Positions 40,123 to 49,775 of a DNA stretch of 51,973 nucleotides are shown here, piece after piece (the first letter of the stretch is position 1; each line of letters starts with the position of its first letter). The position numbers and the translations under genes were made by a program. Below the pieces are notes generated by a model. The model was not told the origin of the DNA. It saw nothing but the letters and a program-made list of their open reading frames with translations, and did no database searches. This DNA comes from an uncultured Bacteroidota bacterium (GTDB lineage Bacteria > Bacteroidota > Bacteroidia > Bacteroidales > CAIWKO01): assembly GCA_937934705.1 (NCBI GenBank), contig CALGYY010000024.1:1-51973 (forward strand), given 5' to 3'.

Positions 40123-41145
40123 TCAGAAGACCGGGCATCTTTTCTTACCGTCTTTACTGTATTTGTCCTTTGAAAAGAAGAAGGGATCTGCGCAGAGGAA
40201 ATTCTTTACCAGGGAAATCTCAAATCCGCCGTGGTACTGGGATGCGTAAGTGAAGCGGGAAATGTTCACATCGTAAGAAAGCATGAGGTTAAATCCTCTG
40301 ATTGAAAAGCCGACCACGGGAGTGATGTCCCGCGCCCATCGGTACCAAAGCCCCATGTAAATGGGCTCAAGCCCGGGATAGTAAGCGGTATTAAACCCCA
40401 GAATCAGTTCCTTGCTGCCTTCCTGCATAGAGAGGTAAACCTTGGGCATAATGAAGGTTCTCGGAGTCAGAACCGCATTCAGTCCCGCGTGCAGAGTGGT
40501 TTCCATACCAATACGGTGATCGGTTCCGAAGAAAGAAAATTGCGGACGGGTGATATGATTAAGTACACCCCCGAGCGAAAGAACCGTATAATCGGTAATA
40601 TAAATCGTTGTCAGTAGTCCGGCATTCATATCAAAATAATATACCGAGCTTTTCTGGAAGGGTTCATTGGATGGAAGCGTCGAATTGAACTGATCACCCA
40701 TCCATTGCGAACCGAAGTACAGTTGCGTTTCATCAATGGTCCGGTTGACAAAACCCAGTGACCAGCCAAAGCTGATAATAAGGCGGTTATCTTTTATGAA
40801 GCCGTTGTGATATGAAGAGATGATCGTGAAATCATTGCTTCCCATTTTTGCTGTGCCGGCTTTATCTCCTACAAAATTGAGACCCACACCGAATGCGTCG
40901 GTTTTAAAATCATAGGGCTGTAAGCGGGCATCAGCGAAAAAAGAGTAGGTGGAATAGGGTTTTCCTACGGTACGCCACTGGTCACGGTAAATTCCGCCGA
41001 TGCGCATAATGCATTCATTCACTCCTGCAAGAGCGGGATTCAGCCCCGCAGGATTCTGATAGAACATGGAAAAATGCGGTTCCTGTGCCTGCAGAAGCAG
41101 GCTGCCGGTGATACACAGTGCGGACAGGATAACTTTTTTCATCAT
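40123..41145 (-). CDS. PorP/SprF family T9SS outer-membrane protein
   Basis: 340 aa. Signal peptide to LLLQA (about residue 20), then the family signature 'PHFSMFYQNPAGLNPALAGV' (about 23-42) and alternating beta segments of an outer-membrane barrel ending 'KNFLCADPFF'. PorP/SprF proteins are needed for export or attachment of particular type-B CTD partners, as SprF is for SprB in Flavobacterium. Its ATG lies one base after the stop of the type-B protein encoded upstream on the same strand, so the two form a cargo-partner pair. It ends with a Lys-rich tail and CPVF. Confidence 0.93.
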   Translation of the reverse strand: MMKKVILSALCITGSLLLQAQEPHFSMFYQNPAGLNPALAGVNECIMRIGGIYRDQWRTVGKPYSTYSFFADARLQPYDFKTDAFGVGLNFVGDKAGTAKMGSNDFTIISSYHNGFIKDNRLIISFGWSLGFVNRTIDETQLYFGSQWMGDQFNSTLPSNEPFQKSSVYYFDMNAGLLTTIYITDYTVLSLGGVLNHITRPQFSFFGTDHRIGMETTLHAGLNAVLTPRTFIMPKVYLSMQEGSKELILGFNTAYYPGLEPIYMGLWYRWARDITPVVGFSIRGFNLMLSYDVNISRFTYASQYHGGFEISLVKNFLCADPFFFSKDKYSKDGKKRCPVF

Positions 41146-41146
41146 A

Positions 41147-43633
41147 TTATTTCAATAATGTGATATCGCCTTTTTTCTTAATCCTTTGCCCGTTCAGGCA
41201 ATCGGCATTGAGGTAGTAGTAATAGACTTCTGTGGATTGCAGTTTTCCTTTGAAGTAACCATCCCATCCATACGCCGGATCCCGGGTCTCGAAAACCAGT
41301 TCTCCGTGCCGGTTGTATACCAGGAGCTGCATACGCGTAAACCCGTTACCCACCACATAGAGCACATCATTGATTCCATCCTCATTGGGAGAGAATGCAT
41401 TGGGGACATCAATGATGCAGGTGGGACAAGGCGGAAAGTAGACGGAATCGCTGAGTGAACCACAGGAGTTGGTGACGGTTACTGAATACCACCCGTCCTG
41501 ATCGGCGGTATATGTTTGCAGATTGCTCCCGTCCTGCCAGGTATAGGTGTACACACCGGGACCGCTTCCCGCATCAAGCAGGAAGAAAGGCATATCGCAA
41601 AGATCACCACCCTCACCGAGATCAAAGGAAGGCATAACCTGTACCGTCAGCACCATGGCGTCATCTTCTTTGCAGCCGTTGGAATCGGTCACAGTTACGC
41701 TGTAATTGCCACTGACCGTGGCGGTAAAAGTTGGATTGCTGCTGTTGTCCTGCCATTGGTATCCTGCGAAGGTCCCCGGATTCAATACAATGTTTTGTCC
41801 TGTACAGATGCTCTGATCAGCTCCCAGTGTAAAAGAGGGGAGGGGCATCAGGGTCAGGTGGATGCTGTCGGTAGCGATTCCGCACATGCTGGAAACCGAA
41901 ACCGCGTAAACACCGCTGTCGCTGGCGAGATAGGTCTGGGTCTGGCTCCCGTCCTGCCACATGTACAGATCATATCCGAAACCGGCGTCGAGTAATACGG
42001 TAAAACCGTCACAGATCACAGTGTCATCACCTATGTCGAAGTCGTCAGGTTCGGGAAGAACGGCCAGATAAACACTGTCAGATGCTGTACATCCCAGGTT
42101 ATCCGCAACAGTCACGCTGTAATATCCCTGGGTAGAGGCCGTGATGGTGTTGCCACTCGCTCCTGTTGACCATTGGTAAGTATCGAAACCGTTTCCGGCA
42201 AAGAAAACTACGAAATCGCCCACACAAACAGCAGTGTCGGGTCCCAGGGATACATTCGTGCTGCAGCCGCAGGAATAGACTTCGGGCATCATCAGGCTGA
42301 CTTCGGTTGGTGTGGCCAGGTGGTCGAAGCCTGAAGGGCTCTGGACATTAAAGGTCTGTGCTGTGGCCAGCATGGCCGGAGTGGTTTGAAAAGGGTTAAT
42401 ATTGGCTACGGAGCAGTAAGGAATTTCACCGGAAAGATTGGTTTGCATCAGGAAAACATCGTAGTTGCCGCTGTAACCCGAGCTGCCTTCGGCGAAAACC
42501 AGACGCCCGCCGCCGTTGTCATACACGAAATTGCTTGCAGGATAATCTGTTTGCCAGTTGGGATTTGCATCCGTACCAACTGATCCGTAGGCATTGGCCC
42601 AGAGCAGAAATCCGAGGTTGTCGAAATCAGCCACAAAGTAATCCATTGCTCCGTAACCATAACCCGACATCACACCGGTGAGCATATAGTTCCCGTTCAT
42701 CGGATTATAGGCACAACGCCCGGCATCATCGCTCACACTGCCCAGTGTCCTGCCCCAAATGGTGCTGCCGTTCTGGTCAGTCCTGAAAAACAAGGCATCT
42801 GTGGCTCCGTTCCCGAATGAGCGCGTATATCCTGCCACGAGGAAACCGTTTCCGTTGTCTCGCGTGACCGAAGAGGCCACATCCGCTGAGGCTCCTCCGC
42901 CATAAGTATTCAGCCACTGTATGGTTCCGCTGGTGTCAATCTTCCCAAGCAGGGGTTCATAGTCGTTGCCGTATGATTGGGTAGCCCCGCAAAAAACGAT
43001 AGCGTTATCTACGGTCGTGCTGATACCTGTCAGGCGATCGTTGCTGTTTCCCCCGAAAACACGCGACCAGACAATGTTCCCTGTCTGGTCGTGCCAGGTC
43101 AGGTGGGCATCGTCATCCCCCGTGGAATAAGATCCGGTTCTGCCGGCAGTAATGATACGCCCGAAAGCTTCAATATGCTGGTTGATTTGTTCCTTGCCTG
43201 CACCGCCGTATGTTTTGCTCCAGACCACATTCCCTGAAGCATTGACTTTAAACATCAAGCCGTCGGAATTGCCACCGCTGTAACTGTCACTATAACCAGA
43301 AACGACGTATCCCCCGTCGGCCGACTGGGTAACGCAATAGGCTTCCTCATCACCGCTGCCACCGTATACGCGTATCCAGGAAGCGAATCCCAGGGAGGTG
43401 GTTTTCACCAGCAGAACATCCTTCTGCCCCGATCCTCCTCCGCGTGTATAGCCGGCCAGGATCATTCCGCCATCAGTTGTAACATCAACAGACCAGATCA
43501 CGTCTTCTGCTGAGGTTCCGAAAACCCTTTGCCAGTTCTGAGAAACAGCCGGTAAGCCCGGGAAGGCAATGGCCGCCAGGAGTATAATTCGCAGCAAGTT
43601 CTGACCGATTGAATGAAGCATACTGGTTTGCAT
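41147..43633 (-). CDS. Large propeller/PKD surface protein with T9SS type-B sorting domain
   Basis: 828 aa. Signal peptide to AVSQ (about residue 32). A run of seven or eight 'GGsg.DeaycvtqsaDGGYVvsGYs.sygGn.Dg' blades (about 35-400) predicts a beta-propeller. At least three PKD/Ig-like repeats follow, with 'LG.D..iC.G....LdaG.gyd.Y.WqdGs...tY' signature (about 455-735). The type-B CTD ('VPNAFSPNEDGINDVLYV' to the end) completes it. It is likely a surface adhesin exported by T9SS with the PorP/SprF partner next to it. A start at 43621 is also possible. No exact TAnnTTTG is seen just upstream. Confidence 0.9.
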   Translation of the reverse strand: MQTSMLHSIGQNLLRIILLAAIAFPGLPAVSQNWQRVFGTSAEDVIWSVDVTTDGGMILAGYTRGGGSGQKDVLLVKTTSLGFASWIRVYGGSGDEEAYCVTQSADGGYVVSGYSDSYSGGNSDGLMFKVNASGNVVWSKTYGGAGKEQINQHIEAFGRIITAGRTGSYSTGDDDAHLTWHDQTGNIVWSRVFGGNSNDRLTGISTTVDNAIVFCGATQSYGNDYEPLLGKIDTSGTIQWLNTYGGGASADVASSVTRDNGNGFLVAGYTRSFGNGATDALFFRTDQNGSTIWGRTLGSVSDDAGRCAYNPMNGNYMLTGVMSGYGYGAMDYFVADFDNLGFLLWANAYGSVGTDANPNWQTDYPASNFVYDNGGGRLVFAEGSSGYSGNYDVFLMQTNLSGEIPYCSVANINPFQTTPAMLATAQTFNVQSPSGFDHLATPTEVSLMMPEVYSCGCSTNVSLGPDTAVCVGDFVVFFAGNGFDTYQWSTGASGNTITASTQGYYSVTVADNLGCTASDSVYLAVLPEPDDFDIGDDTVICDGFTVLLDAGFGYDLYMWQDGSQTQTYLASDSGVYAVSVSSMCGIATDSIHLTLMPLPSFTLGADQSICTGQNIVLNPGTFAGYQWQDNSSNPTFTATVSGNYSVTVTDSNGCKEDDAMVLTVQVMPSFDLGEGGDLCDMPFFLLDAGSGPGVYTYTWQDGSNLQTYTADQDGWYSVTVTNSCGSLSDSVYFPPCPTCIIDVPNAFSPNEDGINDVLYVVGNGFTRMQLLVYNRHGELVFETRDPAYGWDGYFKGKLQSTEVYYYYLNADCLNGQRIKKKGDITLLK

Positions 43634-43685
43634 GATGGTTTATTTTGGGGGCTGGCAGATGCAGCCTAAGCATATGCGAATATAC

Positions 43686-43710
43686 AAAATCCGCCGCAGT
43701 ATCCTGCGGC
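43686..43710 (-). terminator. Probable terminator of the M1 peptidase gene
   Basis: A 7-bp stem (43704-43710 with 43693-43699) with loop GATA on the minus strand is followed by a short T-rich tract (GGATTTT). It lies 35 bases after the M1 stop and before the adhesin gene. Confidence 0.6.
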
Positions 43711-43744
43711 TGTATCATAATTTCTTTTAATGCCTCTGTATCGG

Positions 43745-46700
43745 TCAGAAAGCCCGGTTGATACCCACGATCCACCGGAACTTGAAATAATCCCCGTCGA
43801 CTGCAGGGGGCCGGTTCATGAACAGGGGAACATCAAAACGGATGGTGAAGGGTTTGATCTTGTCGAAACGCCCCCATTTCTTTATTGTCAGCGCAGTCCC
43901 CACCCCGGCATCTGCACGGATATCGGCCAGCTTCAGACGGTTGGAGGGCTGGTTATAGTTGATCACACCGGCGTCCCCGAACAGATAAAGGTTCCAGCGT
44001 AACCATTCCCGGGTGAAACGGGGACGGAAAGTCACCAGACGGTCTAGGTCAAGCTCGGCGTTGATCGCTGCACCGCTGCTGCCTTTATATACGGGGATCA
44101 CCGTTCCGTCTGACAATTCCTGGGCAACCAGATAACCGGCATAGGCCCTCAGGTTTAGTCCCCCGCCGGCCTGGAAATGGTTCAGGCCGGTGCCATATCC
44201 TCCCCAGGATTGCGGAAAAAAGCCAAAGGAGCGCGTGAATTTATTGTCCAGCAGGCTTTCAGGATTGGCTCCAGCCAGGTAAAGAGCCGATTCATCAGGA
44301 AGTTGTGAACCCAGAGCGTACTGAATAAAAAACCGGGTATTCAGGAAGAAGCGCCACATCTTTTGCCTGTGTTTATGCGTAAAGGCAAATGTGGTGAAGT
44401 CGTATCCGTTCCCGAATGCGGAAGTCCTCATCATGAAATCAAGGGAGCCCAGACAGTTTTTCTTCTGATAATTATGAGTTACATTACCATATAAAATATT
44501 ATTGTAATTGATGGTTCCGCCTTCTTTTTCATAACTCCATTCATTTGGATACATCATATACGTCAGGCTGCGTTTCCCGAAAAGGAACATGGACTTAACC
44601 CCGATTGCGATCATGGCATTACCGCTGCGGTTGTATTTTTCCACAGCCAGTTTGAACGCATTCACGCCATCCAGGCTTCGGGCGTGAAAATCGAGCCAGG
44701 TGTTTTGCGACAACCATTTCACCGGGGTGCGGTACTGCATTCTGAAAGAGAACCTGTTATAACTGTAGGGGAACATATCTTCTTTGATGGACTGCTGGAA
44801 CAAGCGGGTGTTGATCCATGCCGCCAGCTCAAAAATGTGCTGATGTTTCATATATGCGCCGTCCAGATGAAATCCAACCTTGAGACCGTCATAGCCGTTG
44901 TACCACAAATCCGGTCTTCCGTAGAATTCATAACGTGTCCAGTCGGGCGCCTGTTCAAACAGGTAGTCGAAATTGGCAGTTACCGGGCGACGGTGGCTGT
45001 TGTTGTAAAGGTTCAGATCAGCGAGCCGCCTCGTGCTGTCAATCACCACGTTTCTGATCTTGTCAGATACGCTGATCCTGGCATCGTAAGTTCGGTTGAA
45101 GCGATTCCAGCCTACCCATTTCTGCAGGACAGTAGCAGAAGTATTTTTTACATAATCCGTATTGGGGATGTGAAAACTGTACACGCTGTCGTTGCGGCAA
45201 ACAACCGTGAAATCGATGGGCATTTGCATGAAACCCTTTCTGTGGAAGCGAACACGGAAGGTTCCCTTGTCTTTGGTTCGGCGGATAGAACGGACACTGT
45301 AATCAATGGTTTTGGTGGTTTCCAGCCATTGATCAAAGAACCAGTTGAAATTCGTATTGGTATACTGGTTGACGCTCTGCCTGAAATCATCCAGATAAGG
45401 ATGACAAAAACTCCACTGACGGAAGTAATGCTGCATGGCCTCAGCAAAGCGCTCATCCCCCAGTACGTATTGCAGATTGAAAAGCATGACAGCCGTTTTA
45501 TTATAGGTCTGCCTGTACTCATTTCCATAGTTCTGCGTGGTCAGGAACATATCAGAATGCGTATTGAGCGTTACACCCTGTGTTTTAAGAGCATTGTCCA
45601 GATAAGAATCATAAGCAGCGTCATAACGGATCGGATCCTTGCGCGTATTCTTTTCGAAAAATCTTGAATCATCCGGACTGTCGATGGATCTGCTTTCTTT
45701 CAGGCGCTCCAGTGCCCTGATGGTCAGAAATTGGGTGAAACCCTCATCCAAAGCGGCCTGATAGGTTTCATTGCTGCCGACCATTCCAAAGAACCAGTTG
45801 TGACCGATCTCATGTGCGAAGAGGTAAGTGTAATCGGGAGACAAACCATTATCCATGGTGAGCATAGGGTATTCCATCCCGCTGCGGGCATCGCTCACGA
45901 TCATTTTCGGGTATGCATACATTCCGAAATCTTCGGAGTAGATCCGGATAATTTCAGCGGTCAGTTCGGCGGCATCCTGCCAGCGTGCGGCATGAGGTTC
46001 AGAAACCAGCGCCACACATTTCACCCCATTCCATTCAGCCTCACCGATGCGGTAGGTCGGATCAGCCAGGAAGGCAAAATCGTGAACACCGGAGGCCTGA
46101 AACTTCCAGGTTTTGCGCACGGCCGGATCGTAGGGAATGATCACCGAAGGATCAGAATACAATGGTTTGTCTTTGAAGTTGCTGACATCAAGCTTTTTGC
46201 GTAGTTCATCCGGCATAACATCTTCCCTGTTTTGCAGCACCCCGGTAGCGTCGACCACAAAATTTGCAGCAATACTCAATTCAACGTTGTAGGTTCCGAA
46301 ATCACCGTAGAATTCATGCCCTAAATGCTGGTCGGTATCCCAGCCGCTTCTGTAATCATAAACTGCGAGACGTGGATAGAAATGGCCGCCATTGTAATGT
46401 TTGTGGCCGTACCATTCATAAACACGCATCCTGCCCCAGGGAGCCGTGGGGTCAAACCATGTGGTGAAACGCATGCTGAAATGTGTTGTGGCTCCAGGCA
46501 AAAGTGGCTTGCTAAGCCATACTTTCAGGATGGTATTGTCCTTTTCGGTTTTCAGGGAAACGCCCTCGCTGCTGATTTCATCTACACTGATTCCGAGACC
46601 CTGCTGCTGGACAGTGCCGAAAGGATAGGAGGTTTTGTTTGATTTCAGTAACTGATCATAATAAGACCCGGGCTGAAATGCATTCTGGTACAGATGGAAG

Positions 46701-46960
46701 TAAACGTAATTAAGGGTGTCGGGCGAATGATTCACGTAATATAACTCGGATTGTCCTTTCAGAATATCTGTCTGCTCATTCAGCTCCAGTTTCATACGGT
46801 AGTGAACATCCTGCTGCCAGTAGGAGGCATGCGGTTTTTTGTTCTTCCAGTAATGAGGATTCTGATCGGATGCATAAGAAGCAGCCAGTGGATCTGGCCA
46901 CTGAGCATAAAGAAACGTACAGCACATCAATAGCAATCCTGAGGTCAGCAGCTTTTTCAT
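43745..46960 (-). CDS. M1 metallopeptidase apparently fused to an outer-membrane beta barrel
   Basis: 1071 aa with a signal peptide (1-20, LYAQ). The gluzincin catalytic part has SGMEYP ('GxMEN'-type, about 357-362), HEIGH (H383, E384, H387) and the third ligand E406 at the standard 18-residue spacing. Ordinary bacterial M1 enzymes of this group end near residue 620-650. Here about 400 more residues follow, made of alternating Tyr/Phe-rich amphipathic strands, a 'GGGLNLRAYAGYL' segment like the Omp85 loop-6 motif, and a C-terminus FRWIVGINRAF ending in Phe, as outer-membrane barrels do. It is likely an outer-membrane-anchored aminopeptidase. Confidence 0.88.
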   Translation of the reverse strand: MKKLLTSGLLLMCCTFLYAQWPDPLAASYASDQNPHYWKNKKPHASYWQQDVHYRMKLELNEQTDILKGQSELYYVNHSPDTLNYVYFHLYQNAFQPGSYYDQLLKSNKTSYPFGTVQQQGLGISVDEISSEGVSLKTEKDNTILKVWLSKPLLPGATTHFSMRFTTWFDPTAPWGRMRVYEWYGHKHYNGGHFYPRLAVYDYRSGWDTDQHLGHEFYGDFGTYNVELSIAANFVVDATGVLQNREDVMPDELRKKLDVSNFKDKPLYSDPSVIIPYDPAVRKTWKFQASGVHDFAFLADPTYRIGEAEWNGVKCVALVSEPHAARWQDAAELTAEIIRIYSEDFGMYAYPKMIVSDARSGMEYPMLTMDNGLSPDYTYLFAHEIGHNWFFGMVGSNETYQAALDEGFTQFLTIRALERLKESRSIDSPDDSRFFEKNTRKDPIRYDAAYDSYLDNALKTQGVTLNTHSDMFLTTQNYGNEYRQTYNKTAVMLFNLQYVLGDERFAEAMQHYFRQWSFCHPYLDDFRQSVNQYTNTNFNWFFDQWLETTKTIDYSVRSIRRTKDKGTFRVRFHRKGFMQMPIDFTVVCRNDSVYSFHIPNTDYVKNTSATVLQKWVGWNRFNRTYDARISVSDKIRNVVIDSTRRLADLNLYNNSHRRPVTANFDYLFEQAPDWTRYEFYGRPDLWYNGYDGLKVGFHLDGAYMKHQHIFELAAWINTRLFQQSIKEDMFPYSYNRFSFRMQYRTPVKWLSQNTWLDFHARSLDGVNAFKLAVEKYNRSGNAMIAIGVKSMFLFGKRSLTYMMYPNEWSYEKEGGTINYNNILYGNVTHNYQKKNCLGSLDFMMRTSAFGNGYDFTTFAFTHKHRQKMWRFFLNTRFFIQYALGSQLPDESALYLAGANPESLLDNKFTRSFGFFPQSWGGYGTGLNHFQAGGGLNLRAYAGYLVAQELSDGTVIPVYKGSSGAAINAELDLDRLVTFRPRFTREWLRWNLYLFGDAGVINYNQPSNRLKLADIRADAGVGTALTIKKWGRFDKIKPFTIRFDVPLFMNRPPAVDGDYFKFRWIVGINRAF

Positions 46961-47321
46961 AGGCAGGAAGTTTCAGACAACGAAAATAGAAATTCTCATC
47001 CAACAAGCCTTAAAGATAGGAGTTTTTGTGTTGTGCTGTCCCCCGTGGATCGTTATTTTGTTAGTGATTTGATCTCTTCACCGGTAATGAAGAGGGTCCT
47101 CATAGGCAGGAATGATGAGAACCTCTTCTGCTATGCAGCTGACAAAGCCCGGGAGCGGGAGGTCCACGAACCTTCAGCTTGTACAAAAGCGATCATTCAA
47201 AAAAATTTTCTCAAAAACGAGCCATTTTCCGGAAAATGTTAAAAAAATACTAATTTTGGTCGGGTACATAAGAGGCAGAGCCTTAAAAAAAAGTGCTGAT
47301 AACCAATATTTTATCGCAAAA
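46961..47321. other. 361-bp intergenic region between M1 peptidase and GT-C gene
   Basis: The short frames in this stretch look non-coding. A 7-bp stem CTCTTCA/TGAAGAG (47074-47094, loop 7) has no T tract. A plus -7 element is at 47251 (listed separately). On the minus strand a near -7 (TATTTTCG at about 47003-46996, one mismatch) may serve the M1 gene. No RNA gene was recognised. Confidence 0.5.
47251..47258 (+). promoter_or_regulatory. -7 element for the GT-C gene
   Basis: TAATTTTG fits TAnnTTTG. It means translation must begin after about 47264, excluding the longer reading frame that opens at 47112. Confidence 0.58.
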
Positions 47322-48836
47322 GTGTTGAAGGATCACAAAAGAGACATTGTCATGGCCTGGCTGACCGCCGGCTTTGTTTATCTGGTGACCGCCATCTTCA
47401 GCGTTGGATATCATAATTATACGGAGTACTTGTATGTTATTGATGTAATTCTGGACCGTTTCCGTACTGATCCTCAGTCGGCCGAAATACTCAGGGATGG
47501 AGGTGGGAGTATACAGGGACTGCTGCCCATGGTAGCCTGGGCCGCCCTCTCATTTCTGAATGCACTGGGGGTCACCGGACCTTTTGAACAAATGATGCTC
47601 CTCCGCATATTTACCGGCTTTTTATGCCTTGGGGTTTTTTATCTGTTGCTCAAGGGTTTCTTAGGTGAAATCTTTGAAGAAAGATTGTTCCAGCCTATGA
47701 TTTACCTGACTCCCCTGCTTTGGTTTTCACCTTACGTATGCGTTCGTTTTTCCCAGGATGTCTTTTCCGGAGCCCTCTTTTTTCTCGGGATGTCACTCAT
47801 TGTGATGCGTCGCACAAATCACAAAAAATCGGGCTTTTCAGATGTTCCAGCAATACTCGCGGGTCTGGCGCTGGGATTGGCTTTTTCAGTCAAGTACATG
47901 GCGGGAGTGATGATATTGGGGGCCCTGCTTTGGTTGATTTTCTACGGCAAGCTGAAGTTAAGGACCTGGCTTTGGCTGATTGCAGGGCTATTGTTGGGAT
48001 GCAGTGCAGGGGTATTGGGAGACCGCTGGTTGTATGGATATTGGACCTGGTCACTGCTGCAATCCATCAGCCTTTTCATGGGAAAGATCAATGCAGCTGA
48101 CTGGTGGCAATGGTTCACCGAGATCTTCTTCAACGGGGGTTTCATCGTTGGGCTTTGCGTTTTGTTTTGCATGTTTTATTTCTGGGCCCGTAATCTGAAA
48201 CATTGGGTTTCATGGGTGAGTCTCCCTCTTTTTCTGCTAAGCATTTTATTCCCCTCTTCAGAGTTGCATCATCTTTTTCCGCTGGTGTTCGTTATCACTT
48301 TCATGATGATTCACAGCACACAGGACCTGATCGTTGGAGCCAGGAAGAAAATGAGGGAGCAGGCAAGAAGAGCATTATATTATTCCATAACCTTTGTGTT
48401 TCTTGTGGCCAATTGTGCCTTTCTGTGTCTCTTCGCTTTTAAGGATGCAGATCCTGATACCGGCACGGTGTACTTCATCGAGAAGCAATACCGAAGCCGC
48501 GAGGTTGTCCTTCTTTACGCTGATCAGAGTAATCCCTTTGAATATCCGGGACTGCAGCAGAGGAAGAAAACTTTCTACATACCGGAGGGACTTGAGATGT
48601 ATCATGTTTCGACGCCGGCAGACGCAGAGACATTTCTTAAGCGCAAAGACAAAATGATTATGCTTTGTGTCCGCAAAAAAACCCTGGACGCAGGTTTTTG
48701 TGTTGACAGGAAACAGTGGATCAGGGTGTATGAGAGCCTGCCTGATATTTACTTCAGTGTCACGGCGAATTTCTGGGAACCGGAGGCAGATAAAATGGAG
48801 ATCTGGCAACCGAAGAGCTGTCGCCTCTTATTCTGA
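47322..48836 (+). CDS. Polytopic GT-C-like membrane glycosyltransferase
   Basis: About 504 aa from a GTG at 47322; an ATG at 47352 is the next option. About 11-12 hydrophobic helices span the first 390 residues, with an acidic loop after helix 1 ('YLYVIDVILDRFRTD') in the place where GT-C enzymes carry catalytic Asp/Glu. A soluble C-terminal domain of roughly 110 residues follows. The fold suggests a polyprenyl-phosphate-sugar-dependent transferase (PMT/ArnT or GT22/39-like), but the family is not certain. It converges on yihY, and the last 9 bases of the two genes overlap antisense. Confidence 0.7.
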   Translation: MLKDHKRDIVMAWLTAGFVYLVTAIFSVGYHNYTEYLYVIDVILDRFRTDPQSAEILRDGGGSIQGLLPMVAWAALSFLNALGVTGPFEQMMLLRIFTGFLCLGVFYLLLKGFLGEIFEERLFQPMIYLTPLLWFSPYVCVRFSQDVFSGALFFLGMSLIVMRRTNHKKSGFSDVPAILAGLALGLAFSVKYMAGVMILGALLWLIFYGKLKLRTWLWLIAGLLLGCSAGVLGDRWLYGYWTWSLLQSISLFMGKINAADWWQWFTEIFFNGGFIVGLCVLFCMFYFWARNLKHWVSWVSLPLFLLSILFPSSELHHLFPLVFVITFMMIHSTQDLIVGARKKMREQARRALYYSITFVFLVANCAFLCLFAFKDADPDTGTVYFIEKQYRSREVVLLYADQSNPFEYPGLQQRKKTFYIPEGLEMYHVSTPADAETFLKRKDKMIMLCVRKKTLDAGFCVDRKQWIRVYESLPDIYFSVTANFWEPEADKMEIWQPKSCRLLF

Positions 48837-49772
48837 GGGATGTTTCTCCTCATATTGCACGCCGGCATTACGGATACTGGCATTCAGTTCATAACCGATA
48901 ATCAGCGCCAGTGAGTTGAAATAAAACCACATCATGATCACGATCAGGGTTCCGATGGATCCATAAATGGCATTATAGCTGGCGAAGTTATTCACATAAT
49001 AATTGAATCCGAGTGTGGCGGAGATAAACAGAACAGTGGCCAGCGAAGACCCTGCACTGATGAAGCGGAATCTCGTCCTGCGTGCAGGGGCCAGATAGTA
49101 CATGAAGCTGATCGCGAAGAACAGCATCATTACCACAATAAGCCATTTACCGGTGAGCATCAGGTAAAATACCAGGGATCCTTCCATGATTCCCAAGGTG
49201 ACCAGATAGTTCAGAACCGCGGTTCCGCTGACGATCATGGCCACCGCCAGCAGTAGTATAGCTGCAAGGATGACCACCAGGAGCAGTGAGATCAGGTATT
49301 GCTTATACAGCGGACGCGTTTCAATGCTGTGCGTCGTGTTGTTGAAGGCTGCGATCATTCCAACGATTCCGTTCGACGAAAAATAGAATGCGAGGATGAA
49401 CCCGATCGAAAGCAAGCTGCCTCTCTGACGCATAACAATATCTTCGATGGTGCTTTTCACCATCACAAAGAAGTTCTCGGGAAGAAAGCCACCGATAGTG
49501 TCCAGAAGAGCCTGCTGAAATCCCTGAACCGGGATATAGGGAATAATGGTGAACACCACGATGATGGCAGGGAAGAGTGCAACAAAGAATTTAAAAGCCA
49601 CTGAAGAGGCCCGTGTGGTTATGGCTCCGTTTAGTAAGCCTTTCAGAAAGAAACCCATGACATCATAAAGGGGAAGTCCGTCGAAACCGGGTAAAATGAT
49701 TTTACGGCTCAGGCGGACAACCTGGCGTGCAAAACGTGTATTTCTCAGTTTCAGGTAAAGTCTACGGATCAT
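48828..49772 (-). CDS. YihY/UPF0761 (BrkB-like) membrane protein
   Basis: 314 aa with six predicted helices and the YihY-family N-terminal 'GAITTRASSVAFKFFVALFPA' region, then 'FYFSSNGIVGMIAAFNN' and the terminal 'GSIGTLIVIMMWFYFNSLALIIGYELNA' (split at about 273-300). Long misannotated as ribonuclease BN, the family is better described as an integral membrane protein of uncertain transport function. It begins 3 bases after nadC, in an operon with DUF4783 and nadC, an arrangement I associate with Bacteroidetes genomes. Confidence 0.93.
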   Translation of the reverse strand: MIRRLYLKLRNTRFARQVVRLSRKIILPGFDGLPLYDVMGFFLKGLLNGAITTRASSVAFKFFVALFPAIIVVFTIIPYIPVQGFQQALLDTIGGFLPENFFVMVKSTIEDIVMRQRGSLLSIGFILAFYFSSNGIVGMIAAFNNTTHSIETRPLYKQYLISLLLVVILAAILLLAVAMIVSGTAVLNYLVTLGIMEGSLVFYLMLTGKWLIVVMMLFFAISFMYYLAPARRTRFRFISAGSSLATVLFISATLGFNYYVNNFASYNAIYGSIGTLIVIMMWFYFNSLALIIGYELNASIRNAGVQYEEKHPSE

Positions 49773-49775
49773 TGT

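Noticed and set aside
44684..45667. 327-codon plus-strand open frame opposite the M1 peptidase gene
   Set aside because: It lies antisense to the M1 catalytic region; the M1 motifs (HEIGH, E406) prove the minus-strand frame.
47033..47242. 69-codon plus-strand frame in the M1/GT-C gap
   Set aside because: No promoter, ribosome site or recognisable product, and it ends just before the GT-C -7 element.
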